This document shows, one piece after another, positions 1 through 5,887 of a stretch of 9,440 bases of DNA. The stretch comes from DAOUAJ01 sp034433615 (lineage in GTDB: Bacteria > Chloroflexota > Anaerolineae > DUEN01). Below the pieces are notes generated by a model, which was given only the letters and a program-made list of their open reading frames with translations, was not told where the DNA came from and ran no database searches. Within the stretch, counting starts at the first letter, position 1. Each line of letters starts with the position of its first letter. Made by a program: the position numbers and the translations under genes. Location of the stretch: assembly GCA_034433615.1 (NCBI GenBank), contig DAOUAJ010000174.1, positions 1 to 9,440 of the forward strand, in the 5' to 3' direction.

Positions 1-122
1 TTGCCGCGCGCCAGAAAGCCGCCCACCGTGTTGATTCGGGTCACCCGGAAATCCTGAGCGTTGAGCTGTTCGCACAAGGTATCGGCATCTTCATCCTGAA
101 CAATGGCGAGCAAGAGTTGCAT
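1..122 (-). CDS. darA: Cyclic-di-AMP receptor, DarA/PstA (DUF970) family, N-terminal part only
   Basis: The first 40 codons of a gene that runs off the left edge of the window. The protein starts MQLLLAIVQDEDA and continues with FRVTR then TVGGFLARG. This matches the N-terminus of the P-II-like DarA/PstA/YaaQ family, including the Arg26 and Thr28 region and the Gly-Gly-Phe-Leu segment that binds cyclic di-AMP in characterised members. The start ATG is preceded by GAGGAGGT at good spacing, which fixes it. Family members are about 110 residues, trimeric and cytoplasmic, and sense cyclic di-AMP; their targets are poorly known. It lies about 130 nt downstream of another P-II-like gene and a cation antiporter on the same strand, which suggests a link with ion homeostasis (inference). 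Ligand binding cannot be judged because the rest of the protein is missing. Confidence 0.82.
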   Translation of the reverse strand, partial: MQLLLAIVQDEDADTLCEQLNAQDFRVTRINTVGGFLARG

Positions 123-184
123 TATAACCTCCTCATATGAACTACACAGGTGTGAAAGAGAAGACGGGAAGCAGAAAAGGGATG

Positions 185-251
185 CCTCACAGACACGGCG
201 CTGGCTGTGGAAAGCCAGGCACCCCCCTACCTCTTCCGGTTGCCTGTGAGG
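185..251 (-). other. Intercistronic stem structure after the P-II-like gene
   Basis: An 8-bp inverted repeat, CCTCACAG (185-192) and CTGTGAGG (244-251), encloses a smaller hairpin, CTGGCT/AGCCAG (201-206 and 213-218). Read on the minus strand, it begins directly after the P-II-like stop codon and is followed by a pyrimidine-rich stretch including CCCTTTTC. It could be a weak terminator or a processing structure separating the P-II-like gene from the DarA-like gene. There is no clean T-run, so termination is not certain. No convincing promoter is visible between it and the DarA-like start. Confidence 0.4.
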
Positions 252-605
252 TTAGCCGACTCGCTTGTCCAATCCCAGCACCCGGGACACGGGCACAACG
301 AACAGAAGGCCGGTATGGTGACGGGTGAAATCACCAATGACCTGCTTTGTGGCGGCGATGACTCGCTCCACAGTCGCCTCGTCCTCGACGACGGTGAAGA
401 GGGTGCGGTGATGCAGTTCCTGGCTGACCAGGAGGTCACGTAAAGAGGGCATCAAGGGTAAATCATCCCGCAGGATGCCGCGCAAGCGTCTCAGGCCTGT
501 ACTTTCCAGGATGGTTATGCCCGAAGCCCCCGCTGCTTCCCAGGCCTCCAGGACGTCGGGGCATTGATCCAGGTTGTCCAGCACGAAAACCACCAGATGC
601 GCCAT
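252..605 (-). CDS. Small P-II-like (GlnB-fold) signalling protein, putative regulator of the adjacent antiporter
   Basis: A 117-residue cytoplasmic protein that reads as a divergent P-II family member. It has an opening beta-strand (HLVVFVLD), a GASGITILESTGLRR segment at about 26-40 resembling the GVTGLTV...G strand-turn of GlnB, a divergent central region where the T-loop would lie (about 41-65), and the closing pattern TVVEDEATVERVIAA followed by HHTGLLFVVPV (about 71-106), like the C-terminal half of P-II proteins. The classical uridylylated Tyr context of GlnB is not seen, so it is probably not a nitrogen regulator. The start ATG follows AGAAGGAGCT. The gene begins 28 nt after the antiporter stop, so the two are almost certainly co-transcribed. 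The antiporter lacks an RCK/TrkA-C domain, so this protein may act as its detached ligand-sensing subunit (inference). The ligand cannot be told from sequence. Confidence 0.7.
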   Translation of the reverse strand: MAHLVVFVLDNLDQCPDVLEAWEAAGASGITILESTGLRRLRGILRDDLPLMPSLRDLLVSQELHHRTLFTVVEDEATVERVIAATKQVIGDFTRHHTGLLFVVPVSRVLGLDKRVG

Positions 606-633
606 AATAGCTCCTTCTGCTGGGGATTCGCCA

Positions 634-1854
634 TCAAGTTCCGGGAACCTCGACTTGCTCCCGTTGGCCGACGACCTTTGGATAGAGTGCCCGCAGCATA
701 ACAGGCGTTACCAATGTCGTCATCAGGACCATGAGCACCATGTTGGCAAAAACCTCCACCCCAACTAAACCCGTGTCCAGCCCCACCGAAGCGACGATCA
801 GCCCGACTTCCCCTCGGGAGACCATGCCTACACCCAACCGCAGGGCGTCCTGCCGGGAGAATCCTCCCAGCAAAGCGCCCGCTCCACAGCCGATCACTTT
901 TGAAATTACGGCCACCAACACGATGAGCAGAGCAAAGGGCAACCCCTCGACCCCTAAGGTTCGGAGGTTTGTTTCCAGGCCAATGCTGACGAAGAAGATT
1001 GGCACCAGCCAGGCATAAGCTAAGGTGTGCATCTTAACCTCAACAGATGGTCGCCAGTTCGTCTGACCGAAGAGCAGTCCCGCCAGGAAAGCTCCGGTGA
1101 TGGCGGCTACGCCACCCAGAGCCTCGGCCGCCCAGGCGTACAACAGTGTGGCGACGATGGCCAGGGCCATCCCCCCTTCGCTGATGGGGAGCCGGTCAAC
1201 CAGAAGGCCCAGGCGGGGGATGAGGAGCTTCCCCCACCAGAAGGCCAGCCCCAGAAAGGCTACCATTTTGATCAGCACCCAGAGGACAGCAAGAATCCCT
1301 CCCCCTCCATCCCCTGCCAAGGCGATGAAGAAGGAGAGGAGCAGGACCACCAGTACGTCGTCCACCACGGCTGCACCCAGGAGAGCCATACCTACCCGGC
1401 TGCGTAACACCCCCAATTCCATGAAGGTTTGAGCTGAGATACTGACACTGGTAGCGGCCAGCGTCAAGCCGATGAAGAGGCTGCGCAGCAGATCAAAGTC
1501 GAAAGGTAACGCTGCTGTCACTCCCAGGACCACCGGCGCTACGACGCCAATGACACCGGCCAGCGTTGCCGGCCGCCCGGCACGCTTCATCGCGTCGAGA
1601 TCCACCTCCAACCCGGCGATAAACATCAGAAACAGGACACCCAAGTGGGCCAGATGGCTGAGGGTCTCTCCCAGATGTCCACCGCTGAACACAGGCCAAT
1701 GAAGCATATCCAGCGCCGTGGGCCCCAGGAGGAGGCCGGCCAGCAACTCGCCCAGGACAGCCGGTTGGCCCACGCGAATGCTCAGGTGTCCGGCCCCTTT
1801 GGCGGCTACGATAATAAGGGCCAAAGCTAGCAGCAACTGCAAGAACGGGTCCAT
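634..1854 (-). CDS. CPA2-family monovalent cation/proton antiporter (Na+/H+ or K+/H+)
   Basis: A 406-residue polytopic membrane protein with about 12 hydrophobic segments from the N-terminus to residue 390. It carries hallmarks of the Kef/GerN/NapA-type CPA2 family: GQPAVLGELLAGLLLGP at 29-45, a long FIAGLEVDL segment near 78-86, the ion-binding double aspartate in GAAVVDDVLVV (Asp165-Asp166), a membrane lysine in ISKVIGCG (Lys319), and GMVSRGEVGLIVA (343-355). The family exchanges Na+ or K+ for protons across the inner membrane. The protein ends shortly after the last helix, without the cytosolic TrkA-N/TrkA-C domains of KefB/KefC. The ATG is preceded by a modest AGGA site. It begins 12 nt after the vapC stop and is followed by a P-II-like gene, so it sits mid-operon. 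Ion selectivity cannot be assigned. Confidence 0.9.
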   Translation of the reverse strand: MDPFLQLLLALALIIVAAKGAGHLSIRVGQPAVLGELLAGLLLGPTALDMLHWPVFSGGHLGETLSHLAHLGVLFLMFIAGLEVDLDAMKRAGRPATLAGVIGVVAPVVLGVTAALPFDFDLLRSLFIGLTLAATSVSISAQTFMELGVLRSRVGMALLGAAVVDDVLVVLLLSFFIALAGDGGGGILAVLWVLIKMVAFLGLAFWWGKLLIPRLGLLVDRLPISEGGMALAIVATLLYAWAAEALGGVAAITGAFLAGLLFGQTNWRPSVEVKMHTLAYAWLVPIFFVSIGLETNLRTLGVEGLPFALLIVLVAVISKVIGCGAGALLGGFSRQDALRLGVGMVSRGEVGLIVASVGLDTGLVGVEVFANMVLMVLMTTLVTPVMLRALYPKVVGQREQVEVPGT

Positions 1855-1866
1855 GTTGGATCCTGC

Positions 1867-2271
1867 TTACTTTTCAAAGGGAGCCATTGGAAACAAGCTC
1901 AAGCCTGGCAAGGGGAAATCTTTCGGGTTGAAGGTCACCAGGGTCAACCCATGTTGGATGGCTGTCGCCGCAATGATCGCATCGGGCACTGAGAACGCCA
2001 CACCTTGGCTCCGGTACTCCCGAACGTAGCCGCCCGCGCGGTCGGCAATCTCGGCCCCCATCTCGTAGGTTACGAACCGGGTCAACAGTTTCTGGGTCTT
2101 GTACTGCTCATGTTCTCGCATCCCTGCATAGATTTCCAGGCGGCTGATGGAGGCGATAGCCAGGCGTTCCCGCTTGCCCAGGCCACGCAGAAGGCGTACA
2201 GCCTCGGGCCGCCCGCGCAGGTGACGGATGAGCACTCCACTATCCAAGAGGTATTTAACTTTTTGCGTCAT
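1867..2271 (-). CDS. vapC: VapC-type PIN-domain ribonuclease toxin
   Basis: A 134-residue PIN-domain protein counted from ATG 2271. The four acidic residues that bind the metal in PIN nucleases are present: Asp10 (YLLDSGVLI), Glu46 (SRLEIYAG), Asp97 (SVPDAIIAATA) and Asp118 (TFNPKDFP). The enzyme should therefore be an intact Mg-dependent RNase; VapC proteins typically cleave tRNA or rRNA. An upstream in-frame ATG at 2286 would add five residues, but 2271 fits the usual distance to the first catalytic Asp and has GGGGAT upstream. The start overlaps the antitoxin's 3' end by 17 nt, which indicates translational coupling. The gene ends only 12 nt before the antiporter start. The RNA target cannot be inferred. 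Confidence 0.9.
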   Translation of the reverse strand: MTQKVKYLLDSGVLIRHLRGRPEAVRLLRGLGKRERLAIASISRLEIYAGMREHEQYKTQKLLTRFVTYEMGAEIADRAGGYVREYRSQGVAFSVPDAIIAATAIQHGLTLVTFNPKDFPLPGLSLFPMAPFEK

Positions 2272-2563
2272 ACACGATCCCCACATCGGCCAGATGGACG
2301 TCCCAGGATTGTCTTAGCTCGACGAGCCAACGATCAATATCTTCATCGGTCTGCAGCTCTGGGTGATCCGCGTCACTCCAACAACCGGCTGCCTCTTCAA
2401 TGGCTGCGGACTGTTCTTGCAACGCCAGCTTCTCTTCGACCGCATCAACCACAAAAGCGCTGATCTGGCGGGGCGGCACACACCCCCGCAAGCGCTGGAG
2501 GAGCGCCTTGGGAAAGATGATCGTCATCTTCTGGGTCTCTGAAACGGGTGTTTTCGTAGCCAT
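2255..2563 (-). CDS. Ribbon-helix-helix-like antitoxin partner of VapC
   Basis: A 102-residue protein. The N-terminal half contains a short strand and two helices (KMTIIFPKALLQRLRG, then ISAFVVDAVEEKLALQEQ), the layout of a CopG/MetJ-type ribbon-helix-helix DNA-binding domain. The acidic, Trp-containing tail (GCWSDADHPELQTDEDIDRW) resembles the toxin-binding tail of antitoxins paired with PIN toxins. The start was chosen at ATG 2563 because GGAGGT lies 9 nt upstream; the in-frame ATG at 2572 directly abuts that Shine-Dalgarno and cannot use it. A near-consensus promoter ends about 27 nt upstream. Such antitoxins usually bind their own promoter and neutralise the toxin, so autoregulation is expected but not shown. 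The subfamily name is uncertain. Confidence 0.8.
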   Translation of the reverse strand: MATKTPVSETQKMTIIFPKALLQRLRGCVPPRQISAFVVDAVEEKLALQEQSAAIEEAAGCWSDADHPELQTDEDIDRWLVELRQSWDVHLADVGIVYDAKS

Positions 2564-2589
2564 ATTTCCCATACCTCCTATTAAGATGG

Positions 2590-2618
2590 ATAATACAACC
2601 GTCTCAATGGCATGTCAA
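2590..2618 (-). promoter_or_regulatory. Sigma70-type promoter of the toxin-antitoxin/antiporter operon
   Basis: On the minus strand there is a perfect -35 box TTGACA (2613-2618), a 17-nt spacer and a -10 box TATTAT (2590-2595). Transcription would start near 2583, giving a leader of about 20 nt that contains only the GGAGGT ribosome site before the antitoxin ATG at 2563. This is the strongest housekeeping-type promoter in the window. No other promoter is evident before the antiporter. Confidence 0.75.
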
Positions 2619-2645
2619 GGTCATAGAAGCCGTCGGGCTGAGGAA

Positions 2646-2686
2646 GCAAAGCCCTGCAGGCTCCTCTAGTCTCGCAGGGGCTTTGC
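2646..2686. terminator. Stem-loop, possible bidirectional or orphan terminator
   Basis: The arms GCAAAGCCCTGC (2646-2657) and GCAGGGGCTTTGC (2674-2686) pair over 12 bp with one bulged base around a 16-nt loop. On the plus strand the 3' side continues CCCTTTCAG, only weakly U-rich. It lies upstream of both divergent promoters, so no gene in the window obviously needs it. It may insulate the two promoters or be the remnant of a lost gene's terminator. Confidence 0.45.
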
Positions 2687-2799
2687 CCTTTCAGCACGGT
2701 GGCTTCCAGTCCCGTGTCTGGATGGCTGGCTGCAAGACCTGATGATGGATTTCAGTCATGAAGCGACATGGCACAGCTCTGCAAACGACACGAAAAGTC

Positions 2800-2828
2800 T
2801 AGACAACCCTTTCAAAGCGTGGTATACT
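2800..2828 (+). promoter_or_regulatory. Sigma70-type promoter of the rightward operon
   Basis: A -35 box TAGACA (2800-2805, five of six matches) is separated by exactly 17 nt from a -10 box TATACT (2823-2828, five of six matches). The predicted start near 2835 leaves a leader of about 100 nt before the UROD-like ATG at 2936, long enough to hold the stem-loop at 2851-2902. Confidence 0.7.
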
Positions 2829-2850
2829 CACGCCGTGTCAGCGTGAACAC

Positions 2851-2902
2851 CGGAAGTGACTGGCACTTTGGGTAGGGCCAGTCGGCGGGCCGGTCACTTC
2901 CG
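2851..2902 (+). promoter_or_regulatory. Strong stem-loop in the 5' leader of the first UROD-like gene
   Basis: CGGAAGTGACTGGC (2851-2864) pairs with GCCGGTCACTTCCG (2889-2902). All 14 positions pair in RNA, including one U-G wobble. The loop is 24 nt. The structure lies between the promoter and the ribosome site, about 20 nt upstream of the latter. No U-run follows, so it is not a simple terminator. It could be an mRNA-stabilising hairpin, a protein-binding element or, read as DNA, an imperfect operator palindrome with widely spaced half-sites. I do not recognise a known riboswitch class. Confidence 0.55.
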
Positions 2903-2935
2903 AGCGATCTTCAGAGCAACCGGGAGAGGAGCGTT

Positions 2936-4129
2936 ATGAAGTCGCGAGAACGAGTTCTGACAGCTTTGGCGCATAAGGAGCCCGACCGGGTTCCGATTGA
3001 TTTTGGAGGTATGCGCTCCACCGGCATCATGGCTCTGGCCTACGTTCCCCTCAGGCGCCTGCTGGGGGTCAAGGACGGCTTCGTTGACGTGTACGACGTG
3101 GGCCAACAGCTCGCGGTGATCGAGGAGCCAGTGCGCCAGCGGTTCGGCGTAGACGTGGTGCCCCTCGACTACGATGCGCTGGGGCCGTGGCAGCCGTATA
3201 CTCTGCCGGATGGCACGCCAGCGCGCACGCCCGCTCAATATCAGTTCGAACGTGGGGAGGATGGCTTCCTTTACCGGCTAGATGACGATGGCCGGCGGGT
3301 GGCCGCTATGCCACCGGACGGCTTCTACTTCGACGCTATCTATCGCCCCCTGGCCAACGCCCGCACGGTGGACGATCTGAAGGCCTACGAATGGAGCGGA
3401 CGGACCGACGAGGAGCTGGCCCGCCTGCGCGAGGCCGCCCGTCAGCTTTACCATGAGACTGATTACGCCATTATGGGCGCGTTCGGGGGCAACATCCTGG
3501 AGTCGGGCCAGGGGCTGCGCGGCTGGGAGCAGTTCATGCTCGACCTGGCTTACGGTGGCCCCTTCCTGGAGACGTTTCTGGAGTTGCTGACCGAGAATCA
3601 CCTGCGCAACCTGGAGCGTTACCTGAACGCGGTGGGTGAGTACATCCAGATCATCCAGATGGGAGACGACCTGGGCACGCAACGTGGCCCTCAACTCTCT
3701 GTGGAAATGTATCGCCGCTGGATCAAGCCGTACCACAAACGCATCTACCGTTGGGTGCATGAGCACTATCCCCACGTCCACGTCTTCCTGCACAGTTGCG
3801 GCAGCATCTATGACCTGATCCCCGACCTGATTGACGAGGGGGTGCAAATCCTTAACCCGGTACAGACTTCGGCCTACGGCATGGACCCGGCCCGGCTGAA
3901 GCGCGAGTTCGGGCGGGACATCGTGTTCTGGGGCGGTGGCTGCGAGACGCAGACTACCCTTCCACATGGGACGCCGGACGAGGTGCGCCGGCAGGTCAGG
4001 GAGCGGCTGGAGATCTTCGCGCCGGGCGGTGGCTACGTATTCAATCAGATCCACAACGTCCAGCACGGCGTGCCGCCAGAGAATGTGGTCGCCATGTTCG
4101 ACGCGGCGTTAGAGTACGGCGGTTATTAG
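2936..4129 (+). CDS. Zinc-motif UROD/MtaA-superfamily protein, putative methyltransferase
   Basis: A 397-residue protein of the uroporphyrinogen decarboxylase superfamily. It opens with the usual KSRERVLTALAHKEPDRVP. It keeps the zinc triad of the methylcobamide-dependent branch (MtaA, MtbA, CmuA): His286-x-Cys288 in FLHSCGSIY and Cys336 in GGGCETQ. It lacks the N-terminal arginine motif typical of true uroporphyrinogen decarboxylase HemE, so heme synthesis is unlikely. The better guess is methyl transfer involving a thiol or corrinoid, but the methyl donor is unknown and no corrinoid protein is encoded here. The C-terminal IHNVQHGVPPENV is the conserved barrel-closing segment. The ATG follows GGGAGAGGAG. 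It is the first gene after the promoter at 2800-2828. A second, divergent family member lies at 7995-9164. Confidence 0.85.
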   Translation: MKSRERVLTALAHKEPDRVPIDFGGMRSTGIMALAYVPLRRLLGVKDGFVDVYDVGQQLAVIEEPVRQRFGVDVVPLDYDALGPWQPYTLPDGTPARTPAQYQFERGEDGFLYRLDDDGRRVAAMPPDGFYFDAIYRPLANARTVDDLKAYEWSGRTDEELARLREAARQLYHETDYAIMGAFGGNILESGQGLRGWEQFMLDLAYGGPFLETFLELLTENHLRNLERYLNAVGEYIQIIQMGDDLGTQRGPQLSVEMYRRWIKPYHKRIYRWVHEHYPHVHVFLHSCGSIYDLIPDLIDEGVQILNPVQTSAYGMDPARLKREFGRDIVFWGGGCETQTTLPHGTPDEVRRQVRERLEIFAPGGGYVFNQIHNVQHGVPPENVVAMFDAALEYGGY

Positions 4130-4184
4130 GTATTGACCACATAAAGCCGTTGGTCTAGCTGAAAGCTGTTCAGGAGGAAACGAA

Positions 4185-4490
4185 GTGAAGGCATTGATGA
4201 TTCACGTGCTCTTGTATCGCGAAGAAGATTTCTACGTGGCCCACTGCCTTGAATTTGACTTGGTAGCTCAAGGGACAACGACTAATGAGGCGTTCCAGAA
4301 TCTTCTCGACGCTATCGAGTTGCAGGCAGCCTACGCTCAAGAAACAGGTGATCTGGAGAGTCTCATTCAACCGGCGCCCCGCGAATACTGGCAAATGCTG
4401 GCAATGGCCGAACACTACGCTCCTCAGACTAACGGCTGGAAGTTGCCCGCCATCGTCTCCAATATAGATTGCAGCCTTGTGAGCGGGTAG
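4185..4490 (+). CDS. hicB: HicB-family antitoxin
   Basis: A 101-residue protein starting at GTG 4185, which has AGGAGG seven nt upstream; the in-frame ATG at 4197 is less well placed. The N-terminal 50 residues show the HicB fold signature: VLLYREEDFYVAHCLEFDL, then QGTTTNEAFQNLLDAIELQ. No C-terminal DNA-binding domain is evident. HicB proteins neutralise HicA mRNA interferases. The hicA-like gene follows after 8 nt, in hicBA order. It lies 55 nt after the UROD-like stop, so it may be co-transcribed with that gene; no convincing promoter is seen in the gap. Confidence 0.85.
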   Translation: MKALMIHVLLYREEDFYVAHCLEFDLVAQGTTTNEAFQNLLDAIELQAAYAQETGDLESLIQPAPREYWQMLAMAEHYAPQTNGWKLPAIVSNIDCSLVSG

Positions 4491-4498
4491 CGACTGGT

Positions 4499-4751
4499 AT
4501 GGAGAAGCCGACCAAATATCGGAATCTGTTGAGACTGGTCAGCAAGTATGGCGTCTACGAGGAGCCGCGGCGGGCGAAAGGAAGTGAGCGTCTGTGGATC
4601 AGGGAGTTACCTGACGGGAGCAAGCGGTCTATCCCGGTGACTTGCCATGGACCGGGTTACGTCATCGGTGTCGGCTTGATCAAGGCCATTCGCAGAAGGC
4701 TGCTGTTGACTCCTAAAGACGGGCGTTTCGGACGAGGAGTTCTATTCGTGA
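4499..4751 (+). pseudogene. hicA: HicA-family mRNA interferase toxin, frameshifted near its 3' end
   Basis: From ATG 4499 the protein reads as a HicA-type double-stranded-RNA-binding-fold toxin: MEKPTKYRNLLRLV, then AKGSERLWIRE, SIPVTCHG and VGLIKAIRRRL to about residue 75. After LTPKDG (ending 4723) the open frame runs on as RFGRGVLFV and continues without a stop into the downstream cysteine-synthase gene. Removing one G from the GGG at 4721-4723 restores VSDEEFYS and a TGA at 4749-4751. That ending resembles HicA C-termini as I recall them, and the TGA overlaps the next ATG as TGATG. A one-base insertion or sequencing error is therefore likely. The usual catalytic-His position appears to be Glu30 (GSE rather than GSH), though His50 is present. 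Activity is uncertain. Confidence 0.7.
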
Positions 4752-5710
4752 TGGGATTCCTGGCGTGTGTGCTCGATAGCGCGCTGGGCATGATCGGGGC
4801 TACGCCGTTGGTGCGCCTGGGCCGGCTGGCGGCCGCCTACGATCTTCCGGCTCAAGTGCTGGCCAAGGTGGAGATGGTCAACCCCGGCGGCAGCCACAAG
4901 GATCGCGTGGCGCGCAAGATGATCGAGATGGCTGAGCGCGCGGGGCGGTTGCGCCCCGGCGGCGTGGTGGTCGAGGCCTCTAGCGGCAACATGGGCACCG
5001 GGCTGGCCATCGCCTGCGCGGTCAAGGGGTATCACATGGTCGTGGTGATGCCGGAGACCATGAGCGAGGAGCGCCGCCGCATGTTGCGCGCGCTGGGGGC
5101 GGAGATCGTCCTCACGCCGATGACGGGCAGCGAGCGAGGCAAGGTTACGCTGGAAGACTACTACCTGGCCACGAGCACGGCCGCGCGCATCGCCCAGGAG
5201 CGTGGCGGTATCTTCGCCGATCAATTCCACAATCCGGCCAACCTGGCCGCGCACTACGAGGAAACCGGCCCTGAAATTTGGGAGCAGAGCGGGGGGCAGG
5301 TGGATGCCTTTGTAGCGATGGTGGGCACCGGGGCGACGCTGATCGGCGTGGGACGGGCGCTGCGGGAACGCAAGCCGGATGTGCGCCTGTACGCGGGCGA
5401 GCCGGCAGCCTCAGCGGTCCTCTCCGGCCAGCCGGCGGGCGAGCACCGCATCCAGGGCGTTGGCTCCGGCTTCGTGCCGCCGTTCTACGATGCCAGCCTG
5501 ATCAACGGCGTGATCACGGTCACGGACGAGGAGGCGCGGGAGGGGGCTCGGGAGATGGCCCGCCTTGAGGGTATCTTCTGCGGTTACTCCTCGGGCGCCA
5601 ACATCGCCTGCGCGCTGAAACTGGCGCGGGAGATGGCGCCCGGCCAAACGGTGGTCACCATGATCTACGATACGGGGCTAAAATACGTGAGCACGGATTT
5701 GTTTGGCTAG
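4751..5710 (+). CDS. cysK: Cysteine synthase-family PLP enzyme (O-acetylserine sulfhydrylase-like)
   Basis: A 319-residue fold-type II PLP enzyme. The entry LDSALGMIGATPLVRL is the classic CysK/CBS start. Lys50 in NPGGSHKDR should form the Schiff base. SSGNMG (78-83) is the substrate carboxylate loop, with Met in place of the usual Thr. GTGATL (192-197) is the PLP phosphate loop, followed by IQGVGSGFVPP (about 234-244), GYSSGAN (278-284) and the closing DTGLKYVST. There is no C-terminal CBS domain. Expected chemistry is beta-replacement on an activated serine (O-acetyl- or O-phosphoserine, or serine) with sulfide or another thiol. The start could be ATG 4751 or GTG 4748; GAGGAG at 4734-4739 serves either. 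It is continuous in frame with the hicA-like segment upstream, so a longer fusion product is formally possible. Confidence 0.85.
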   Translation: MGFLACVLDSALGMIGATPLVRLGRLAAAYDLPAQVLAKVEMVNPGGSHKDRVARKMIEMAERAGRLRPGGVVVEASSGNMGTGLAIACAVKGYHMVVVMPETMSEERRRMLRALGAEIVLTPMTGSERGKVTLEDYYLATSTAARIAQERGGIFADQFHNPANLAAHYEETGPEIWEQSGGQVDAFVAMVGTGATLIGVGRALRERKPDVRLYAGEPAASAVLSGQPAGEHRIQGVGSGFVPPFYDASLINGVITVTDEEAREGAREMARLEGIFCGYSSGANIACALKLAREMAPGQTVVTMIYDTGLKYVSTDLFG

Positions 5711-5716
5711 AGGATG

Positions 5717-5766
5717 GGGCACCGAGGCACCGAGTAATGAGTAACGAGGGACGAGTCAATGGCGAG
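5717..5766 (+). repeat. Degenerate 7-bp-period tandem repeat in a spacer
   Basis: GCACCGAG occurs twice back to back (5719-5726 and 5727-5734). It is followed by heptads in register: GAGTAAT (5732), GAGTAAC (5739), GAGGGAC (5746) and GAGTCAA (5753). The tract starts just after the cysteine-synthase stop. It resembles the tracts at 7510-7558 and 7923-7985 in unit length and in its TAAC/ACG-type content. No coding role is apparent. Confidence 0.55.
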
Positions 5767-5788
5767 AGGATGTGGAAAGGATCTGAAA

Positions 5789-5805
5789 ACCGGCACTTTG
5801 CGCAG
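5789..5805 (+). promoter_or_regulatory. Possible regulatory motif shared with the UROD-like leader
   Basis: This 17-mer (ACCGGCACTTTGCGCAG) matches the leader sequence at 2859-2875 (ACTGGCACTTTGGGTAG) at 14 of 17 positions, with nine consecutive identities (GGCACTTTG). Both copies lie 60-82 nt upstream of a start codon in the rightward block. It may be an operator half-site, but two copies could also match by chance. Confidence 0.25.
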
Positions 5806-5887
5806 AATCCTATCCGATTTAGGGTTCACCATGCGCGATATCCAGAAGTTGTAGCATCAACAGCCAACCAGCAAGGGAGGAAGAAGC

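Larger units (their letters stand above)
2564..2935. other. Divergent intergenic control region
   Basis: This gene-free stretch separates the leftward toxin-antitoxin/antiporter block from the rightward sugar block. It holds a leftward promoter (2590-2618), a stem-loop (2646-2686), a rightward promoter (2800-2828) and a structured leader (2851-2902) ending in a purine-rich ribosome site (GGGAGAGGAG, 2922-2931). Between about 2690 and 2795 nothing further is apparent: no credible reading frame with a ribosome site and no clear repeat. Confidence 0.7.

Noticed and set aside
1027..1432. Plus-strand open frames inside the antiporter gene
   Set aside because: They lie antisense to a protein with clear CPA2 motifs, are low-complexity and lack ribosome sites.
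2859..2880. Sigma54-type promoter suggested by TGGCAC
   Set aside because: The second element (TTGC at the required distance) is absent both here and at the related copy near 5790.
3278..4066. Long open frame on the minus strand inside the first UROD-like gene
   Set aside because: It is an antisense shadow of a well-supported gene in GC-rich sequence; it lacks family motifs. The same holds for the minus-strand frames at 4742-5254, 7827-8636 and 8712-9194.
2936..4129. Uroporphyrinogen decarboxylase (HemE) in heme synthesis
   Set aside because: The HemE N-terminal arginine motif is missing and a His-x-Cys...Cys zinc triad is present; no other heme genes are nearby.
4133..4161. Promoter for hicB with -35 TTGACC
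   Set aside because: The hexamer 17 nt downstream (TAGCTG) is a poor -10 box, so no promoter is called.
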